Shown piece after piece: positions 8,899 to 18,739 of a stretch of DNA of 64,000 bases; the stretch's first letter is position 1, and every line of letters starts with the position of its first letter. The position numbers and the translations under genes are program-made. The notes under the pieces were generated by a model. That model made no database searches and was not told where the DNA came from. It saw nothing but the letters and a program-made list of their open reading frames with translations. This DNA is from Pleurocapsa sp. FMAR1 (GTDB lineage Bacteria > Cyanobacteriota > Cyanobacteriia > Cyanobacteriales > Xenococcaceae), in contig NZ_OY762512.1 in NCBI RefSeq assembly GCF_963665995.1, forward strand, positions 1,674,001 through 1,738,000, read 5' to 3'.

Positions 8899-9871
8899 CC
8901 TTCACCCTTTGGGAAAACCAGCCCACCGCATCTTCTAAAGCCTGATCGATACTAGACTGGGGTAAACTCAATTTGCTCACGGCTTTTGTGGCATCGTAAA
9001 ACATTTTTTGTTTTGACATTCGTACCCCATCAATAGCAATCGTCGGCTGCTTACCCAGCCTGGCAAAAATGCTTTCTTCTAGCCAAGCAACACTATAAGG
9101 TATCCAATAGGGGATAGTCGATTTTGGTGCAGGTAAACCTGTAATTTTGGCTAACTTATCTAATAATTGAGCAAAAGTTAAATTTTGATTGCCTAAAATA
9201 TAGCGATCGCCTGTTATCCCTTTTTCTAGTGCCAAAATATGACCCCAAGCTACATCCTTGACATCAATTAAGTTTAATCCTGTATCCACATAAAAAGGCA
9301 TTTTTCGTTGCAGAAAACGAACAATAATTTCTCCCGTGGGAGTTGGCTTAAGATCTAACGCACCTATGGGTGTACTGGGGTTAACAATCACTATATCTTG
9401 TCCCTGCTGGACTGCTTTTACTGCTTCTTGTTCGGCGTAATACTTAGACTTTTTATAATATCCTACTAGTTTATCTACGGGGCTTTGATAGGTTTCGTTG
9501 ACTGCCACGCCATCATTGACTCCAATCGCTGCTACCGAGCTAGTATATACAGTTCTTTCAATACCTGCTTGACGGGCGCAGCTTAAAATATTGCGTGTAC
9601 CTAAAACATTGCTACGATAGAGTAATTCGCGATCGCTTTGCCATAGAGAATATTGGGCAGCAACATGAAATAATACCTGACAGTCAGACATTTCTTGAGC
9701 TAAATGGCGATCGTTTAAATCTCCTCTAACAATTTCTACATCCAAAGATGTCAGATTATCTAAACAGCTATTTTCCCTTACTAGAGCTTTAACTACATAG
9801 CCTTGCTGTAACAATAGCCTAACTAAATTTGCGCCGATAAAACCCGTCCCACCCGTAATAAATGCCCGCAT
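8888..9871 (-). CDS. hpnA: NAD-dependent epimerase, hopanoid-associated (HpnA-like)
   Basis: 327 residues, extended short-chain dehydrogenase. The nucleotide-binding GGTGFIG is at residues 7-13, and a YxxxK active site is visible as YYKKSKYYAEQEAV near residue 138. The sequence VRGDLNDRHLAQEM and FHVAAQYSLW resemble hopanoid-associated sugar epimerases. A role in side-chain sugars of hopanoids or in related dehydratase/reductase steps is family knowledge, not shown here; no other hpn gene is in the window. It overlaps the cupin gene. Confidence 0.85.
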   Translation of the reverse strand: MRAFITGGTGFIGANLVRLLLQQGYVVKALVRENSCLDNLTSLDVEIVRGDLNDRHLAQEMSDCQVLFHVAAQYSLWQSDRELLYRSNVLGTRNILSCARQAGIERTVYTSSVAAIGVNDGVAVNETYQSPVDKLVGYYKKSKYYAEQEAVKAVQQGQDIVIVNPSTPIGALDLKPTPTGEIIVRFLQRKMPFYVDTGLNLIDVKDVAWGHILALEKGITGDRYILGNQNLTFAQLLDKLAKITGLPAPKSTIPYWIPYSVAWLEESIFARLGKQPTIAIDGVRMSKQKMFYDATKAVSKLSLPQSSIDQALEDAVGWFSQRVKDEE

Positions 9872-9983
9872 TTATTTAATCTACGATCCTAAAATATAAT
9901 AAAATTCCTTGATTCTTTGTCTAAATCATTTAGGCTATCTTTAAAGAATATAAGCAAACTTTAATAAATAGCTTGATTGACAA

Positions 9984-10196
9984 ATGAATAGTCGAGAATT
10001 AGCCCAGTATATTGAAGCTACTGACGGTATATCTAAACCCTGGCTGTTGGTACAGTTAAGATTAAAAAAATTACAAGAACGCAAAGACGAAATTCCACCC
10101 CAAGAATACATGAAAGAATTAGAAGATATTCAAGCCGATTTACTTAAGCTAGGAGAATGGTGGAAAGGCAGAGAAAAGGAAGTCTTTGGTTCGTAA
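9984..10196 (+). CDS. conserved small cyanobacterial protein, unknown function
   Basis: 70 residues, highly charged, predicted helical, with no membrane segment. It begins MNSRELAQYIEATDGISKPW and ends in a WWKGREKEVFG segment. The compact charged composition and codon use fit a real gene, and I recall similar short proteins in cyanobacteria. It lies upstream of ilvC on the same strand with 226 bp between them, so it is probably a separate unit. No function can be offered. Confidence 0.7.
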   Translation: MNSRELAQYIEATDGISKPWLLVQLRLKKLQERKDEIPPQEYMKELEDIQADLLKLGEWWKGREKEVFGS

Positions 10197-10422
10197 TCAG
10201 CAAGTAGAATGGACCAACTAAAAGTGAAGTTTAACATTTTACTTGAACAACAATCTTGCCCACCTTAGAAGATTGTTGTTCGATGCTTCAGGTTTGTCAG
10301 TAATTAATAATACTCCATAGAAGATATCTATAGTACTTATCGTCTTTACTATATTTTTTGAATTAACACAGAAGCCTATAATAATCACACAAGCAAGATT
10401 TAATGATTTTGGAGAAATTCTT

Positions 10423-11421
10423 ATGGCGCGGATGTATTACGATGAAGATGCTAACTTAGACCTATTGAAAGACAAGACGGTAGCGATTCTTGGCTATGGT
10501 TCTCAAGGACACGCCCACGCTCTAAACCTCAAAGATAGCGGTGTAAACGTAATTGTTGGCTTATATCCTTCAAGTAAATCAAAAGCCAAGGCAGAAGCAG
10601 ATGGTTTAAAAGTTCATTCTGTAGAAGATGCAGCCAAAGCAGCGGATCTAATTATGATTTTGCTACCAGATGAGGTTCAAAGGCAAGTTTATACCGAGCA
10701 AGTTGCACCACACTTAACAGACGGTAAAATGTTAGCCTTTGCTCACGGGTTCAATATCCACTTTGGTCAAATTGTTCCTCCTAGCACGGTAGACGTAATG
10801 ATGGTTGCACCTAAAGGGCCTGGACATTTAGTCAGACGTACCTATACTCAAGGACAGGGTGTACCTTGTCTGTTTGCAGTTTATCAAGATGCAACTGGTC
10901 AAGCACGCGATCGCGCTATGGCTTATGCTAAAGGTGTAGGTGGTACAAGAGCAGGTATTTTAGAAACCTCCTTTAGAGAAGAAACCGAAACAGATTTATT
11001 TGGCGAACAGGCTGTTCTTTGTGGCGGATTGAGTGCCTTAATCAAAACGGGTTTTGAAACCTTAGTTGAAGCGGGTTATCAGCCTGAATTAGCTTATTTT
11101 GAATGTTTGCACGAAGTTAAGCTAATTGTCGATTTAATTGTCGAGGGTGGTTTAGCAAAGATGCGCGACAGTATTTCTAATACCGCCGAATATGGTGACT
11201 ATACCCGTGGTCCTAGAATAATTAACGAAAGTACTCGCGCTGAGATGCGTAAAATTCTCCGAGAAATTCAGCAGGGAGACTTTGCCAGAGACTTTATTCT
11301 CGAAAACCAAGCTGGTAAACCTGGATTTACTGCTACTCGCCGTTTAGAATCAGAACATCCTATCGAAGAAGTAGGTAAAGATGTTCGCGCTCACTTTAGC
11401 TGGCTTAAAAATGACCAGTAA
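10423..11421 (+). CDS. ilvC: ketol-acid reductoisomerase
   Basis: 332 residues, the class I length. It converts acetolactate or acetohydroxybutyrate with NADPH and Mg2+ in branched-chain amino acid synthesis. The Rossmann motif [17 protein letters not shown] is at about residues 24-40, followed by LLPDEVQ, then [15 protein letters not shown], and the metal-binding [10 protein letters not shown] and [12 protein letters not shown] in the helical domain. GGAG lies 8 bases before the ATG, a good ribosome binding site. A clear terminator follows. Confidence 0.97.
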   Translation: MARMYYDEDANLDLLKDKTVAILGYGSQGHAHALNLKDSGVNVIVGLYPSSKSKAKAEADGLKVHSVEDAAKAADLIMILLPDEVQRQVYTEQVAPHLTDGKMLAFAHGFNIHFGQIVPPSTVDVMMVAPKGPGHLVRRTYTQGQGVPCLFAVYQDATGQARDRAMAYAKGVGGTRAGILETSFREETETDLFGEQAVLCGGLSALIKTGFETLVEAGYQPELAYFECLHEVKLIVDLIVEGGLAKMRDSISNTAEYGDYTRGPRIINESTRAEMRKILREIQQGDFARDFILENQAGKPGFTATRRLESEHPIEEVGKDVRAHFSWLKNDQ

Positions 11422-11449
11422 TGCTCTAAATTTATAATTTTCAGTTAAT

Positions 11450-11476
11450 AAAAGGGAATTTACTTCCCTTTTTTTT
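11450..11476 (+). terminator. intrinsic terminator of ilvC
   Basis: A nine-base stem (AAAAGGGAA with TTCCCTTTT) around a five-base loop is followed by a T run, 29 bp after the ilvC stop. Confidence 0.85.
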
Positions 11477-11540
11477 GGCGTTGCTAAATTAGAGTATGAC
11501 AGCAAATGATTACTTTGATAATCTCAGCCAATAAGTCTAT

Positions 11541-11735
11541 TCAAAGCACAGGATCTTTGTTCAAATGAACATCAATAATTTCCTTGCGGGGTAATAAACC
11601 AATCAAAAAATAATTAATATTAGTTTTTAATTGTTGACTACCACTACTATATGGTTGAGGTAAAAACAAGTCTCCAGCTAGAATAAAAGTAACTGAAACA
11701 GTCAAACAAAATTCAACAAATAATTTCCAACGCAT
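11541..11735 (-). CDS. small membrane-anchored protein, unknown function
   Basis: 64 residues with one N-terminal hydrophobic segment (about residues 5-22: LFVEFCLTVSVTFILAGDLF) and a short hydrophilic tail. The pattern LPxPxSxxSxxxxTNIxxFLxGLxPRK seems familiar from small cyanobacterial proteins, but I cannot name the family. It is likely anchored in a membrane. It converges on ilvC across the terminator. Moderately sure it is a gene. Confidence 0.55.
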   Translation of the reverse strand: MRWKLFVEFCLTVSVTFILAGDLFLPQPYSSGSQQLKTNINYFLIGLLPRKEIIDVHLNKDPVL

Positions 11736-11924
11736 TTTTGTTAAACCAAATTTTGAATTTAATCGTCCTTAAATAGCAGATTAAGCGATTATTTAGAAAT
11801 ATATAAAAGCTAGATGAATTAAGGCTTGTATTACTCTAAGTTTAATCACTTTGATATTAAATAACTTCAGTATTCATACTAAATAAATTAGCTTGTACAT
11901 AAATCAAATTTAAGAGTTTTCCCC

Positions 11925-11962
11925 CAATAAAAAACCGCTCCTAGTTATATTTCTAGAAGCGG
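11925..11962 (-). terminator. intrinsic terminator of the Bax-inhibitor-1 gene
   Basis: On the reverse strand an imperfect 10-bp stem (CCGCTTCTAG against CTAGGAGCGG, one mismatch) encloses an AT-rich loop, followed by a T run. It lies 52 bp past the stop of the gene ending at 12014. Confidence 0.8.
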
Positions 11963-12013
11963 AGAAGTAATTTATTCAACAAATATGCGATTGGCTTAAT
12001 CTATTGCTGTAAA

Positions 12014-12742
12014 TTAATCACGGCTATTCATCGCCAGCAATAGACGCAGAATAAATACAAATAGGTTGATGTAAGTAAGATACATCGACAAAGCAGCAGG
12101 TAAATACTGTTCGTCTTTATAGGTGCGAGGTAAGATATAAAAATCTACCACAGCCACACCTGCAAACAAAGCTACACCTAAACCAGAAATAGCTACTTCT
12201 AGCCAGCTAGGAGTGTAAACACCGAATAGGGAAAGAAGTAATTGTCCTACTAAGACAACTAATAAAGCAGTAACACCGAGACGTACTGTTTGCGCGAGAG
12301 CTAAACCATCTTTATCGCTAAGGTTTGAGCCGATTTTGCGCCCGACTATAAAGGTGACACCACAGCCAAGGGCAGCAATTCCTACACCCTGAATGCCAAC
12401 TCCTGAATTACTAAGAGCGAGATGAACAATACCACTAAGGGTATATCCCGATAGAAGACTATAAAGAACTAATAAAGGTAAAGCGGTACTGTTGTTTCCT
12501 TGGTTTGCCACTCCACGAGCCACAAAGAAAAGAACTAATTCTGCAATCATTGCCCCAATAAAGGTGGGCATGAATAAATCTGGACGAGAAGCAATTACGC
12601 CTAAACCGCCATAAGTTCCTAAAGCAGTTAACACCAAACCGCCACCTAAATAAGGTAAAGCGTTGGGAATTACATTAGGTCCGAGGATCGCCTGTCCCTG
12701 AACCTCCTGCATTGCTTTTTTAAAATTACTACTACTACTCAT
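12014..12742 (-). CDS. Bax inhibitor-1 / YccA family membrane protein
   Basis: 242 residues with about seven hydrophobic segments spread from residue 28 to the end. The C-terminal block DFYILPRTYKDEQYLPAALS followed by MYLTYINLFVFILRLLLA matches the conserved end of the BI-1 family. Relatives are multi-pass membrane proteins that act as pH-sensitive calcium leaks or interact with membrane proteases; which of these applies here is unknown. The gene is single, with its own terminator. The N-terminal 20 residues are cytosolic and polar. Confidence 0.9.
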   Translation of the reverse strand: MSSSSNFKKAMQEVQGQAILGPNVIPNALPYLGGGLVLTALGTYGGLGVIASRPDLFMPTFIGAMIAELVLFFVARGVANQGNNSTALPLLVLYSLLSGYTLSGIVHLALSNSGVGIQGVGIAALGCGVTFIVGRKIGSNLSDKDGLALAQTVRLGVTALLVVLVGQLLLSLFGVYTPSWLEVAISGLGVALFAGVAVVDFYILPRTYKDEQYLPAALSMYLTYINLFVFILRLLLAMNSRD

Positions 12743-12902
12743 GATCTAAAATTTATATTTACACTTTTACGTTGCTGATTAATATTGATTTTAATTCAAC
12801 TAGCAATTTTAAGGTGTGGGAAGATTACCGAATCTTTGAGTTTCTTCTGTTAAATTATCTAAGATTATTCTTTATATGTTGCCGAGTGTAGCTTAGTAAG
12901 CC

Positions 12903-13814
12903 TTACCAATCATCTTCGTCATTTTGTCTTTCTAGTAAAGATATAGCCAAAGCGATCGCTTTTTTGACCCCTTCATCTTTTTCTCGATCTAAAGCAGTCT
13001 GTAACGACTCAATAGAATCGCGATCGCCAATTTTCATCAAGGATAAAGCTGCTGATTTGCGGGTTTCTGCCTCTGCATGATTTAGCAATAATCTCAAATC
13101 AGGAATAGCTGGCTGATATTTTAGGTTACCCAGTACGGCTGCTGCTTCACTACGAACGTTGGTTGCAGGATCTTGTAAAGATGTAACTAATAAATTCAAT
13201 GCCTTAGCATCATGGCGGTCTTCTTCTACTACTTTGGCGATCGCACCTACCACCGCAGCCCGAACTTCAGGAGAGTCTGAGTCATAAACTTCGTATAGCT
13301 TATCTTTTGCCTTAGCACCAATAAACGCTAAAGCCCAAGCTGCATGACCTTTATTGCTTTCAGTAGATTCCTTGGCAGCCAGCACTTCTAATAAAGGCGT
13401 TACCGATGCTTCCCCTATCCGCGCCAGTGCGCCAATGGCAGATGCTTGCACTACCGTATCTTCGTCATTTAATAGTGCCTGAATCAAATAGGGGACAGCC
13501 TTGGGATCTTCAATTAAAGTTAAAGTTTTTCCTGCTGCTCTTCTAACCACTGCATTGGAATGATCTAATAAGGCATCGATCAATAGATCTAGGGCGGGTT
13601 TGCCTACTTTTCCTAAAGCCTCTGCATAGCCTAGCCTGACCATGCCCCGCGTATCCCCTAAGCATTCCACCATTTGCCACAAAAGCTGTTGGTCACTATG
13701 GTCAAAAGTTCCTTGAACAAGCTGCTGATTTATTTTGGCTAACAGTTCATCTGTTTCTTCGAGATCGAGCAGCAGCGTATCACCATTCTTAGAAGTGTTA
13801 GGCGTATTAGTCAT
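12903..13814 (-). CDS. HEAT-repeat protein, NblB/CpcE-like
   Basis: 303 residues built of about seven HEAT/PBS-lyase repeats from residue 50 to 295, each with an (A/V)RxxAAxALGxI-type helix pair, for example NAVVRRAAGKTLTLIEDPKAV and NVRSEAAAVLGNLKYQPAI. In cyanobacteria this repeat is found in phycobilin lyases (CpcE) and in NblB, involved in phycobilisome turnover, but also in many scaffolds. Without a partner CpcF-like gene nearby, a lyase role is not supported. It starts 2 bp after the stop of the small gene upstream, so the two form an operon. Confidence 0.85.
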   Translation of the reverse strand: MTNTPNTSKNGDTLLLDLEETDELLAKINQQLVQGTFDHSDQQLLWQMVECLGDTRGMVRLGYAEALGKVGKPALDLLIDALLDHSNAVVRRAAGKTLTLIEDPKAVPYLIQALLNDEDTVVQASAIGALARIGEASVTPLLEVLAAKESTESNKGHAAWALAFIGAKAKDKLYEVYDSDSPEVRAAVVGAIAKVVEEDRHDAKALNLLVTSLQDPATNVRSEAAAVLGNLKYQPAIPDLRLLLNHAEAETRKSAALSLMKIGDRDSIESLQTALDREKDEGVKKAIALAISLLERQNDEDDW

Positions 13815-13816
13815 TT

Positions 13817-14035
13817 CTAATTATTCTCAGTCAAATTAGCTTGTTGTTCGCGGATTCTTGCTAGTTTGCTATCAATTTCTGCTAGCTGTGGCTCTAACTT
13901 TGCCATGGTTGCTTTTTTGGGCAGCTTGGCTTTTTTGGCTGCTTCTAAAGTTTCGTTGACCAGGCGATCGCGATATTGCTCAAATTCTACAATCAGTTCT
14001 GCTAAATCCCCTGCGGTTACTGGAGTGTTAGTCAT
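13817..14035 (-). CDS. small coiled-coil protein co-transcribed with the HEAT-repeat gene
   Basis: 72 residues, charged and helical, with heptad-like spacing over most of its length (DLAELIVEFEQYRDRLVNET, then LAEIDSKLARIREQQANL). Both this protein and the next gene product begin MTNTP, perhaps from a small duplication at their 5' ends. The near-zero spacing to the HEAT gene argues for translational coupling and perhaps a physical partnership. I do not recognise a family. Confidence 0.7.
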   Translation of the reverse strand: MTNTPVTAGDLAELIVEFEQYRDRLVNETLEAAKKAKLPKKATMAKLEPQLAEIDSKLARIREQQANLTENN

Positions 14036-14170
14036 ATCTTGCTATTTCCTAAAAAAATTTACTTATATTTTCCAACCTTACTAATTTTCTCAGATTGTTA
14101 GCTAACAGTAAACGGCGTTGTTAATTTTATGTGTCAGAGCGATCGCACCGACCTAGATGTTGGTTGGTTC

Positions 14171-14227
14171 GGTGGGCATCTGAAAATACTCTTGTCTAAG
14201 ATAAAATTTTGCTTCATGCCCACCCTA
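14171..14227. repeat. dispersed inverted-repeat unit (GGTGGGCAT...ATGCCCACC)
   Basis: A 57-bp AT-rich core is bounded by GGTGGGCAT and ATGCCCACC. The outer sequence ends in CCTAC, as do the copies at 49767-49825 and 49872-49927. It lies directly past the 3' end of the CNB-methyltransferase gene and could form a hairpin that acts as a terminator. Confidence 0.7.
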
Positions 14228-14230
14228 CGT

Positions 14231-15709
14231 CTATTTCTCTGGTTTTTCATCTTGCCAAGTTTTGGTGCAGACGACAAATAACTCAACCCCAAATTCGTCG
14301 GATTGAATATCTACGGGTAAAGAACGAAATTTAGAACGAAAAAACAGTTTTTCTAGTTCTTCGGCAGAGCGATAAATAGAGTGCCATTCAAGAATATGTT
14401 CTAACAAAACGCGATCGGGATTAGCTGAGTGGAAGTTACCTAAAATCACCGTACCGTTAGGTAAAAGACGATCGTAAATCCAGTCTAAAATGCGAATCAA
14501 CTCGCGATCGCGTAGGTAATTTGCCATACTGATGCTATAGATCATCTGCTGAGGTGGAATGTCTATATGGCTATAGCCTTCAGCTAATAAAAAGAGATTA
14601 TCTTGAATAAAAGTTAAATTGTCCCGAAAGCCCCATTTGTGAGCCACAGCAGCAGCAGCAGCTAAATCTTGGTGATTAAAGTCTATACAGGTAACATGAG
14701 CATTCGGTGGTGAACTTTGGAAATAAAGATCTAATATTTCTGGTGCAGAACCACTGGCTAAACTAGTGATAGGCATAGGATCGTCAGCAGACCAATCTTC
14801 TGCTAACTGTTTAACGGTGTCGGTAATTATGCCCCCACGATTTCTCAGAGCTAAAAAAGTGGGTAATGAACGAATCCAACGGTCTAAATAAATTCCTAAA
14901 TATCCATCTCCTTCTGGTTCATTTTGAGATAAAAGTCTAGTGATATAGCAATCGCTGACACAATCTCCAGGCTTACGAAAGGCGCGATCGAAGAAGCTAC
15001 TGAGCATATAGAAAGGAAAAGTCTCGCGAAACAAGTAAGTTCCAATCGCTTTCTGCATAGCTGGCTCTTGAATAATCTGCTCTCTCAAAGAATTGAGCAG
15101 CATATTGCAAATTTTATTAATTTGTTCTTGAGCTTCCGTTTCGCTTAGTTTTTTTTCGCGAATAGACTGTTCAATATGATAAAGAGCTTCTTTAAATAAT
15201 TCTGTTTCGCCAATTAATTCAGGAGGTATGCTGTCTTGACCAACCTGTCCCGTTCGCTGCATCTCATATTTAGGAGCGATGCGTACTCGTCGCATCAAAT
15301 GAGCTACCAAAGAAGAGGTTTGACGCAAACGACTAGCAAGATTGTGCGCCAAAGACTGATAAAAACGTTCTGATAAACCTGGCACAGAAGTCAGCAGAGA
15401 ATAGAGATTTTGCTTATCTAAAATACAAACTTCCACTTTGCTTTGAGCAATCACCGCAGCACTAGCGGGAACTTCTTCTAAAAAAGACATTTCGCCAAAA
15501 ATCTCTCCTGGCTCTAAAAATGAAATTGCCACTCCCCTACCAGAAGCCGATCTTTCAACTCTAACTATGCCTTTTCTGACTAAAAAAATCTGCTGAGACA
15601 AACGACCTTCTTTGAGAATCACCTCATTTTGCTCGTAAGTGGCAACTTGAGCTTTTTCCAGTAGAACATTGTAATCTTCGGTGGTTAGATATTTTAGTTT
15701 GCTGTCCAT
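14231..15709 (-). CDS. cyclic-nucleotide-binding domain fused to SAM methyltransferase
   Basis: 492 residues. Residues about 10-125 form a CRP-type cyclic nucleotide-binding domain (GEIFGEMSFLEEVPASAAVIA, with the usual phosphate-binding cassette position). After a helical linker, residues about 300-480 form a class I methyltransferase: ITSLASGSAPEILDLYF as motif I and THVTCIDFNHQDLAAA as motif II. The arrangement resembles proteins annotated as extracellular-factor (3-hydroxypalmitate methyl ester) biosynthesis methyltransferases. I infer cAMP or a related ligand gates methylation; the substrate is unknown. Confidence 0.8.
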   Translation of the reverse strand: MDSKLKYLTTEDYNVLLEKAQVATYEQNEVILKEGRLSQQIFLVRKGIVRVERSASGRGVAISFLEPGEIFGEMSFLEEVPASAAVIAQSKVEVCILDKQNLYSLLTSVPGLSERFYQSLAHNLASRLRQTSSLVAHLMRRVRIAPKYEMQRTGQVGQDSIPPELIGETELFKEALYHIEQSIREKKLSETEAQEQINKICNMLLNSLREQIIQEPAMQKAIGTYLFRETFPFYMLSSFFDRAFRKPGDCVSDCYITRLLSQNEPEGDGYLGIYLDRWIRSLPTFLALRNRGGIITDTVKQLAEDWSADDPMPITSLASGSAPEILDLYFQSSPPNAHVTCIDFNHQDLAAAAAVAHKWGFRDNLTFIQDNLFLLAEGYSHIDIPPQQMIYSISMANYLRDRELIRILDWIYDRLLPNGTVILGNFHSANPDRVLLEHILEWHSIYRSAEELEKLFFRSKFRSLPVDIQSDEFGVELFVVCTKTWQDEKPEK

Positions 15710-15752
15710 TTACTGTGATTTCTCCATGCTCCACCCAGTCATAGTTCCCAAA

Positions 15753-17087
15753 TTAATCATTCTGCACATCATTTTGGGTCAAAGAATTGGCAAATTGGCA
15801 ATTAGATAAATTAGGTCGCTGGGCTCGATCGCGAAATAAATTTTTTAAAGCAGCTTGTCTTCTTTGAGGTGATTCTGCTGCAAGATTCCAGAGACTTTCG
15901 TAAAAGAAAAAGGATATGCCCGCAAACTTCTGGCGACGGGCGATATTAACCTGCTGGTAAATTTTGTGCCAGAATATAGGACGACCTTTTAAGCCTGATA
16001 AAATGCCAATTCCAACGGGAATATGCTCCTTGGCTAATAGTATTTCTGGCTGTTCTAATTCTCGGAGAAAACTAGCAGTGCGATCGCGATATACTTGGAC
16101 AATTAGTTCTTCAATTAAGCCTTTTCTTTCCCATTTGTGCCAGTCCAGCAAGAAGGAATTGAGAGAAAATTCTTGGGGGTTGGGAGATACAGATACAATT
16201 GCCTGGGGGTTGTGGCTTTTGATCTCCTGAAATAGCTTGGCTACATAAGTCGTGATTTTGTCTGCACGCCACTGAACCCAATCTGGATCTAAAGGATCTT
16301 TTGGAGGCAATTTGCCATCATGCTCCTGTTGATAAAGCTTGACGGTGTATTCGTCATAGCCTAACTCAGACGGATAGCCAAAGTGATCGTCTAGCTGTAT
16401 GCCGTCAATGTCATAGTTACTGACTATCTCAACGATTAAATCAGTCATAAATTTCTGTACGTCAGGACGTAAAGGATTTAGCCATACTCGTTGATGTACG
16501 TTCCCTTCCCACCAAATAGTGCTGCCGTCTTGTCTTTTGGTTAGCCATTGAGGGTGACGCTTGGCTAACTCCGAGTCAGCAGGAGCCATAAAGCCGAACT
16601 CAAACCAGGGAATTACGCTCATTCGGTGCTGATGTCCCTCTTTAACGATTTCTGCTAAGATATCTCGATCCTGTAGTCCTTTATTGGGGTCGAGTGCCAA
16701 ACCTGTAGCTGCTTCTGAAATCTTTGAAGGATAAAGAGTATAGCCCCAATTCCAGACTGTAGGATAGATAGTATTAAAATTTGATGCTGCTAAAAGGGCG
16801 ATCGCATCTTTAGTTTTTTTATCTTCAAACAAAACATCACTATCTATATTTGTCAGCCATACCCCTCTTAGTTCCCTCGATTTGTCTATTTGACATACTT
16901 GATTGCCAGTCGAATTTATTTTTCCACTGGATAAATCCTGAGAATGACCAGGAAAAGGAGTGATAGATACCAGAGTTAAAGCCAAAATAAACAGAAAAAT
17001 CAACCAGTACTGGCGACCTCGATCTTGACTAAATTGAACTAGTTTATTAGCGCAGATATCAAATGATTTAGCAATGCGTTCTTTCAT
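15753..17087 (-). CDS. family-10-like glycosyl hydrolase (GHL10/DUF187)
   Basis: 444 residues. A hydrophobic segment at about residues 28-47 (WLIFLFILALTLVSITPFPG) is a signal or membrane anchor, so the enzyme probably works outside the cytoplasmic membrane. The catalytic TIM-barrel shows ELRGVWLTNIDSDVL, FNTIYPTVWNWGYTLYPS, RMSVIPWFEFGFM, and DIDGIQLDDHFGYP, all typical of GHL10 proteins. The natural substrate is not established; a cell-wall or sheath polysaccharide is a reasonable guess. It precedes the CNB-methyltransferase gene by 43 bp on the same strand. Confidence 0.88.
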   Translation of the reverse strand: MKERIAKSFDICANKLVQFSQDRGRQYWLIFLFILALTLVSITPFPGHSQDLSSGKINSTGNQVCQIDKSRELRGVWLTNIDSDVLFEDKKTKDAIALLAASNFNTIYPTVWNWGYTLYPSKISEAATGLALDPNKGLQDRDILAEIVKEGHQHRMSVIPWFEFGFMAPADSELAKRHPQWLTKRQDGSTIWWEGNVHQRVWLNPLRPDVQKFMTDLIVEIVSNYDIDGIQLDDHFGYPSELGYDEYTVKLYQQEHDGKLPPKDPLDPDWVQWRADKITTYVAKLFQEIKSHNPQAIVSVSPNPQEFSLNSFLLDWHKWERKGLIEELIVQVYRDRTASFLRELEQPEILLAKEHIPVGIGILSGLKGRPIFWHKIYQQVNIARRQKFAGISFFFYESLWNLAAESPQRRQAALKNLFRDRAQRPNLSNCQFANSLTQNDVQND

Positions 17088-17194
17088 TGAATGCCTTAAT
17101 AATCCAAGAATTATGGCGATTATAACTCCTTAGTTAATCTCAGACTATATTTTGTTTAACACAAAAATTTGATATTCAATATTCAAGCTTAAAT

Positions 17195-18043
17195 TTAAGG
17201 ATGAGCAGCTTCAGAATTAGCTTGAATAAACCTTTGTAAAGTCTGAAAATACTCTTGACCTCCTGCTTGATGCACATTATTATGTGTTGCTTGAGGAATA
17301 ATCACTAGCTGTTTCGGTTCTGGTGCAGCATTAAAGAGCTTCTGCGCCATATAAGCAGGAATAGTTTGATCAGCACTACCATGAAATATTAATAAAGGAG
17401 TTTGTAGAGACTTTATTTTAGTAATCGAATCAAAGCGTTGAGTAATAATCCAATCTAAAGGAAAAAGTCGGAAAGCTCGATTAAATCCAGCAATCTCTTT
17501 CATAGAAGTAAAAGTTCCTTCGGTAATTAATCCAGCCATCTGCGGGTGTTTTATTGCTAAATTTATGGCGATCGCGCCACCTAATGAATGACCGTAGATA
17601 AAGATATTCTGAGGCTTTATTTGGCGTTTTTTAGTTAAGTATTCCCAGGCTGCATCAGCATCTTCGTATACCCTTGTTTCATTCGGAAATCTAGGACTAC
17701 TTTTGCCATAGCCTCGATAGTCTATCAATAAAACCGATAATTTTAACTGATTAAACATAGCAGCAATCCCAGGTAAATCCCCATTATTACTGCCATTACC
17801 GTGAAAATACAGCAAAACTGGAGCAGTTTTTTGACGATAGGGAATCCACCATCCATGAATTTTTTCTTGGTCTATAGCAATCCAAACATCTTCATAATAT
17901 AAATTATATTTTTCGGGAGTTGATTTAATTAAGTCATCTGGCTGAAATATTAATTTGGTTTGTCCGAAACGTAATATTAAACAGATAAAAATGTATAGGA
18001 TTACACAAACTCCAGTAACAATAAAACCAAGTTTTTTTAACAT
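17195..18043 (-). CDS. membrane-anchored alpha/beta hydrolase
   Basis: 282 residues from ATG 18043. A longer frame to 18133 exists, but its extra 30 residues look uncoded, and starting at 18043 puts a membrane segment (LGFIVTGVCVILYIFICLIL) at the N-terminus. The core has YFHGNGSNNGD (oxyanion hole), the nucleophile elbow GHSLGG, an acid in HGSADQTIP and the final His in ATHNNVH. It resembles the ABHD13/BEM46 group of serine hydrolases. The substrate is unknown. Confidence 0.85.
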   Translation of the reverse strand: MLKKLGFIVTGVCVILYIFICLILRFGQTKLIFQPDDLIKSTPEKYNLYYEDVWIAIDQEKIHGWWIPYRQKTAPVLLYFHGNGSNNGDLPGIAAMFNQLKLSVLLIDYRGYGKSSPRFPNETRVYEDADAAWEYLTKKRQIKPQNIFIYGHSLGGAIAINLAIKHPQMAGLITEGTFTSMKEIAGFNRAFRLFPLDWIITQRFDSITKIKSLQTPLLIFHGSADQTIPAYMAQKLFNAAPEPKQLVIIPQATHNNVHQAGGQEYFQTLQRFIQANSEAAHP

Positions 18044-18514
18044 TAATAAATCTTCAAAATCTAGCAATATATCTTTTGACTGACTGCGATCCCCAGTATC
18101 TATGATATTTATAAAAATTAAGTTGTCTATCACCGATAAAGTAAAGCAAATTTAACATTATTTTATAAACTAATGATTTTCCTGACCTATAATAAAAGAA
18201 AGCGCAACTTTACAATATCTTTAAGTTATTTATCTAGCTTGATATTAACAATGGCTTTAATTTAAAACTCTTTAAGAAAATCCAGGATTCAAGATCCCAT
18301 CTGAATCTGCTTTTCACAACAACTTTTTAAATATAGAATTCTTGCTTACTGCTTTAAATCAGTCCACGAGAGTTGCCTTGATTTGAAGTTATTGAATTCA
18401 AATCATTTTTCTAACTGCTACAGCTAGATTAAACCATAATATCTTCTCAAATTTTGCCGAAAACAAGATTCAGTTTACCGTGACTATTGCTATATATTAG
18501 AGGTATCTAAAACC
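18044..18514. other. AT-rich divergent intergenic region
   Basis: It lies between the hydrolase on the reverse strand and the zinc-ribbon gene on the forward strand, so it should contain both promoters. I see no repeat, RNA gene or convincing open frame in it. Confidence 0.5.
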
Positions 18515-18739
18515 ATGAAAACCTATGCTTTGTGTCCTTGCTGTTCTAATAAATTAATGCACCACATAAGTCGTCATCGAGACTACTGGTTTTGTCGTGG
18601 GTGCTGGCAAGAAATGCCTCTAATTAATATTGAGATAATAGAAGAAGAAACTCATAACTTTAACAATGAACGAAAAGTAAACGTTAAAGCCATAGCCAAT
18701 TTAGTCAAACCTACAAAAGTGAGTTTGACCATCGGTTAA
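18515..18739 (+). CDS. small zinc-ribbon-like protein
   Basis: 74 residues with two Cys pairs, CPCC at residues 8-11 and CRGC at residues 28-31, spaced like a zinc ribbon, plus nearby His residues (HHISRHRDYW). The remaining half is hydrophilic. I recall many short cyanobacterial proteins with this CPxC..YWFCRxCxQEM pattern, but their function is not known. The ATG follows AGAGGTATC, a fair ribosome binding site. Confidence 0.7.
   Translation: MKTYALCPCCSNKLMHHISRHRDYWFCRGCWQEMPLINIEIIEEETHNFNNERKVNVKAIANLVKPTKVSLTIG

Noticed and set aside
10345-10382. TATAAT upstream of ilvC as a promoter
   Set aside because: A good -10 hexamer is visible at 10377-10382, but no -35 lies at proper spacing, so I did not call it.
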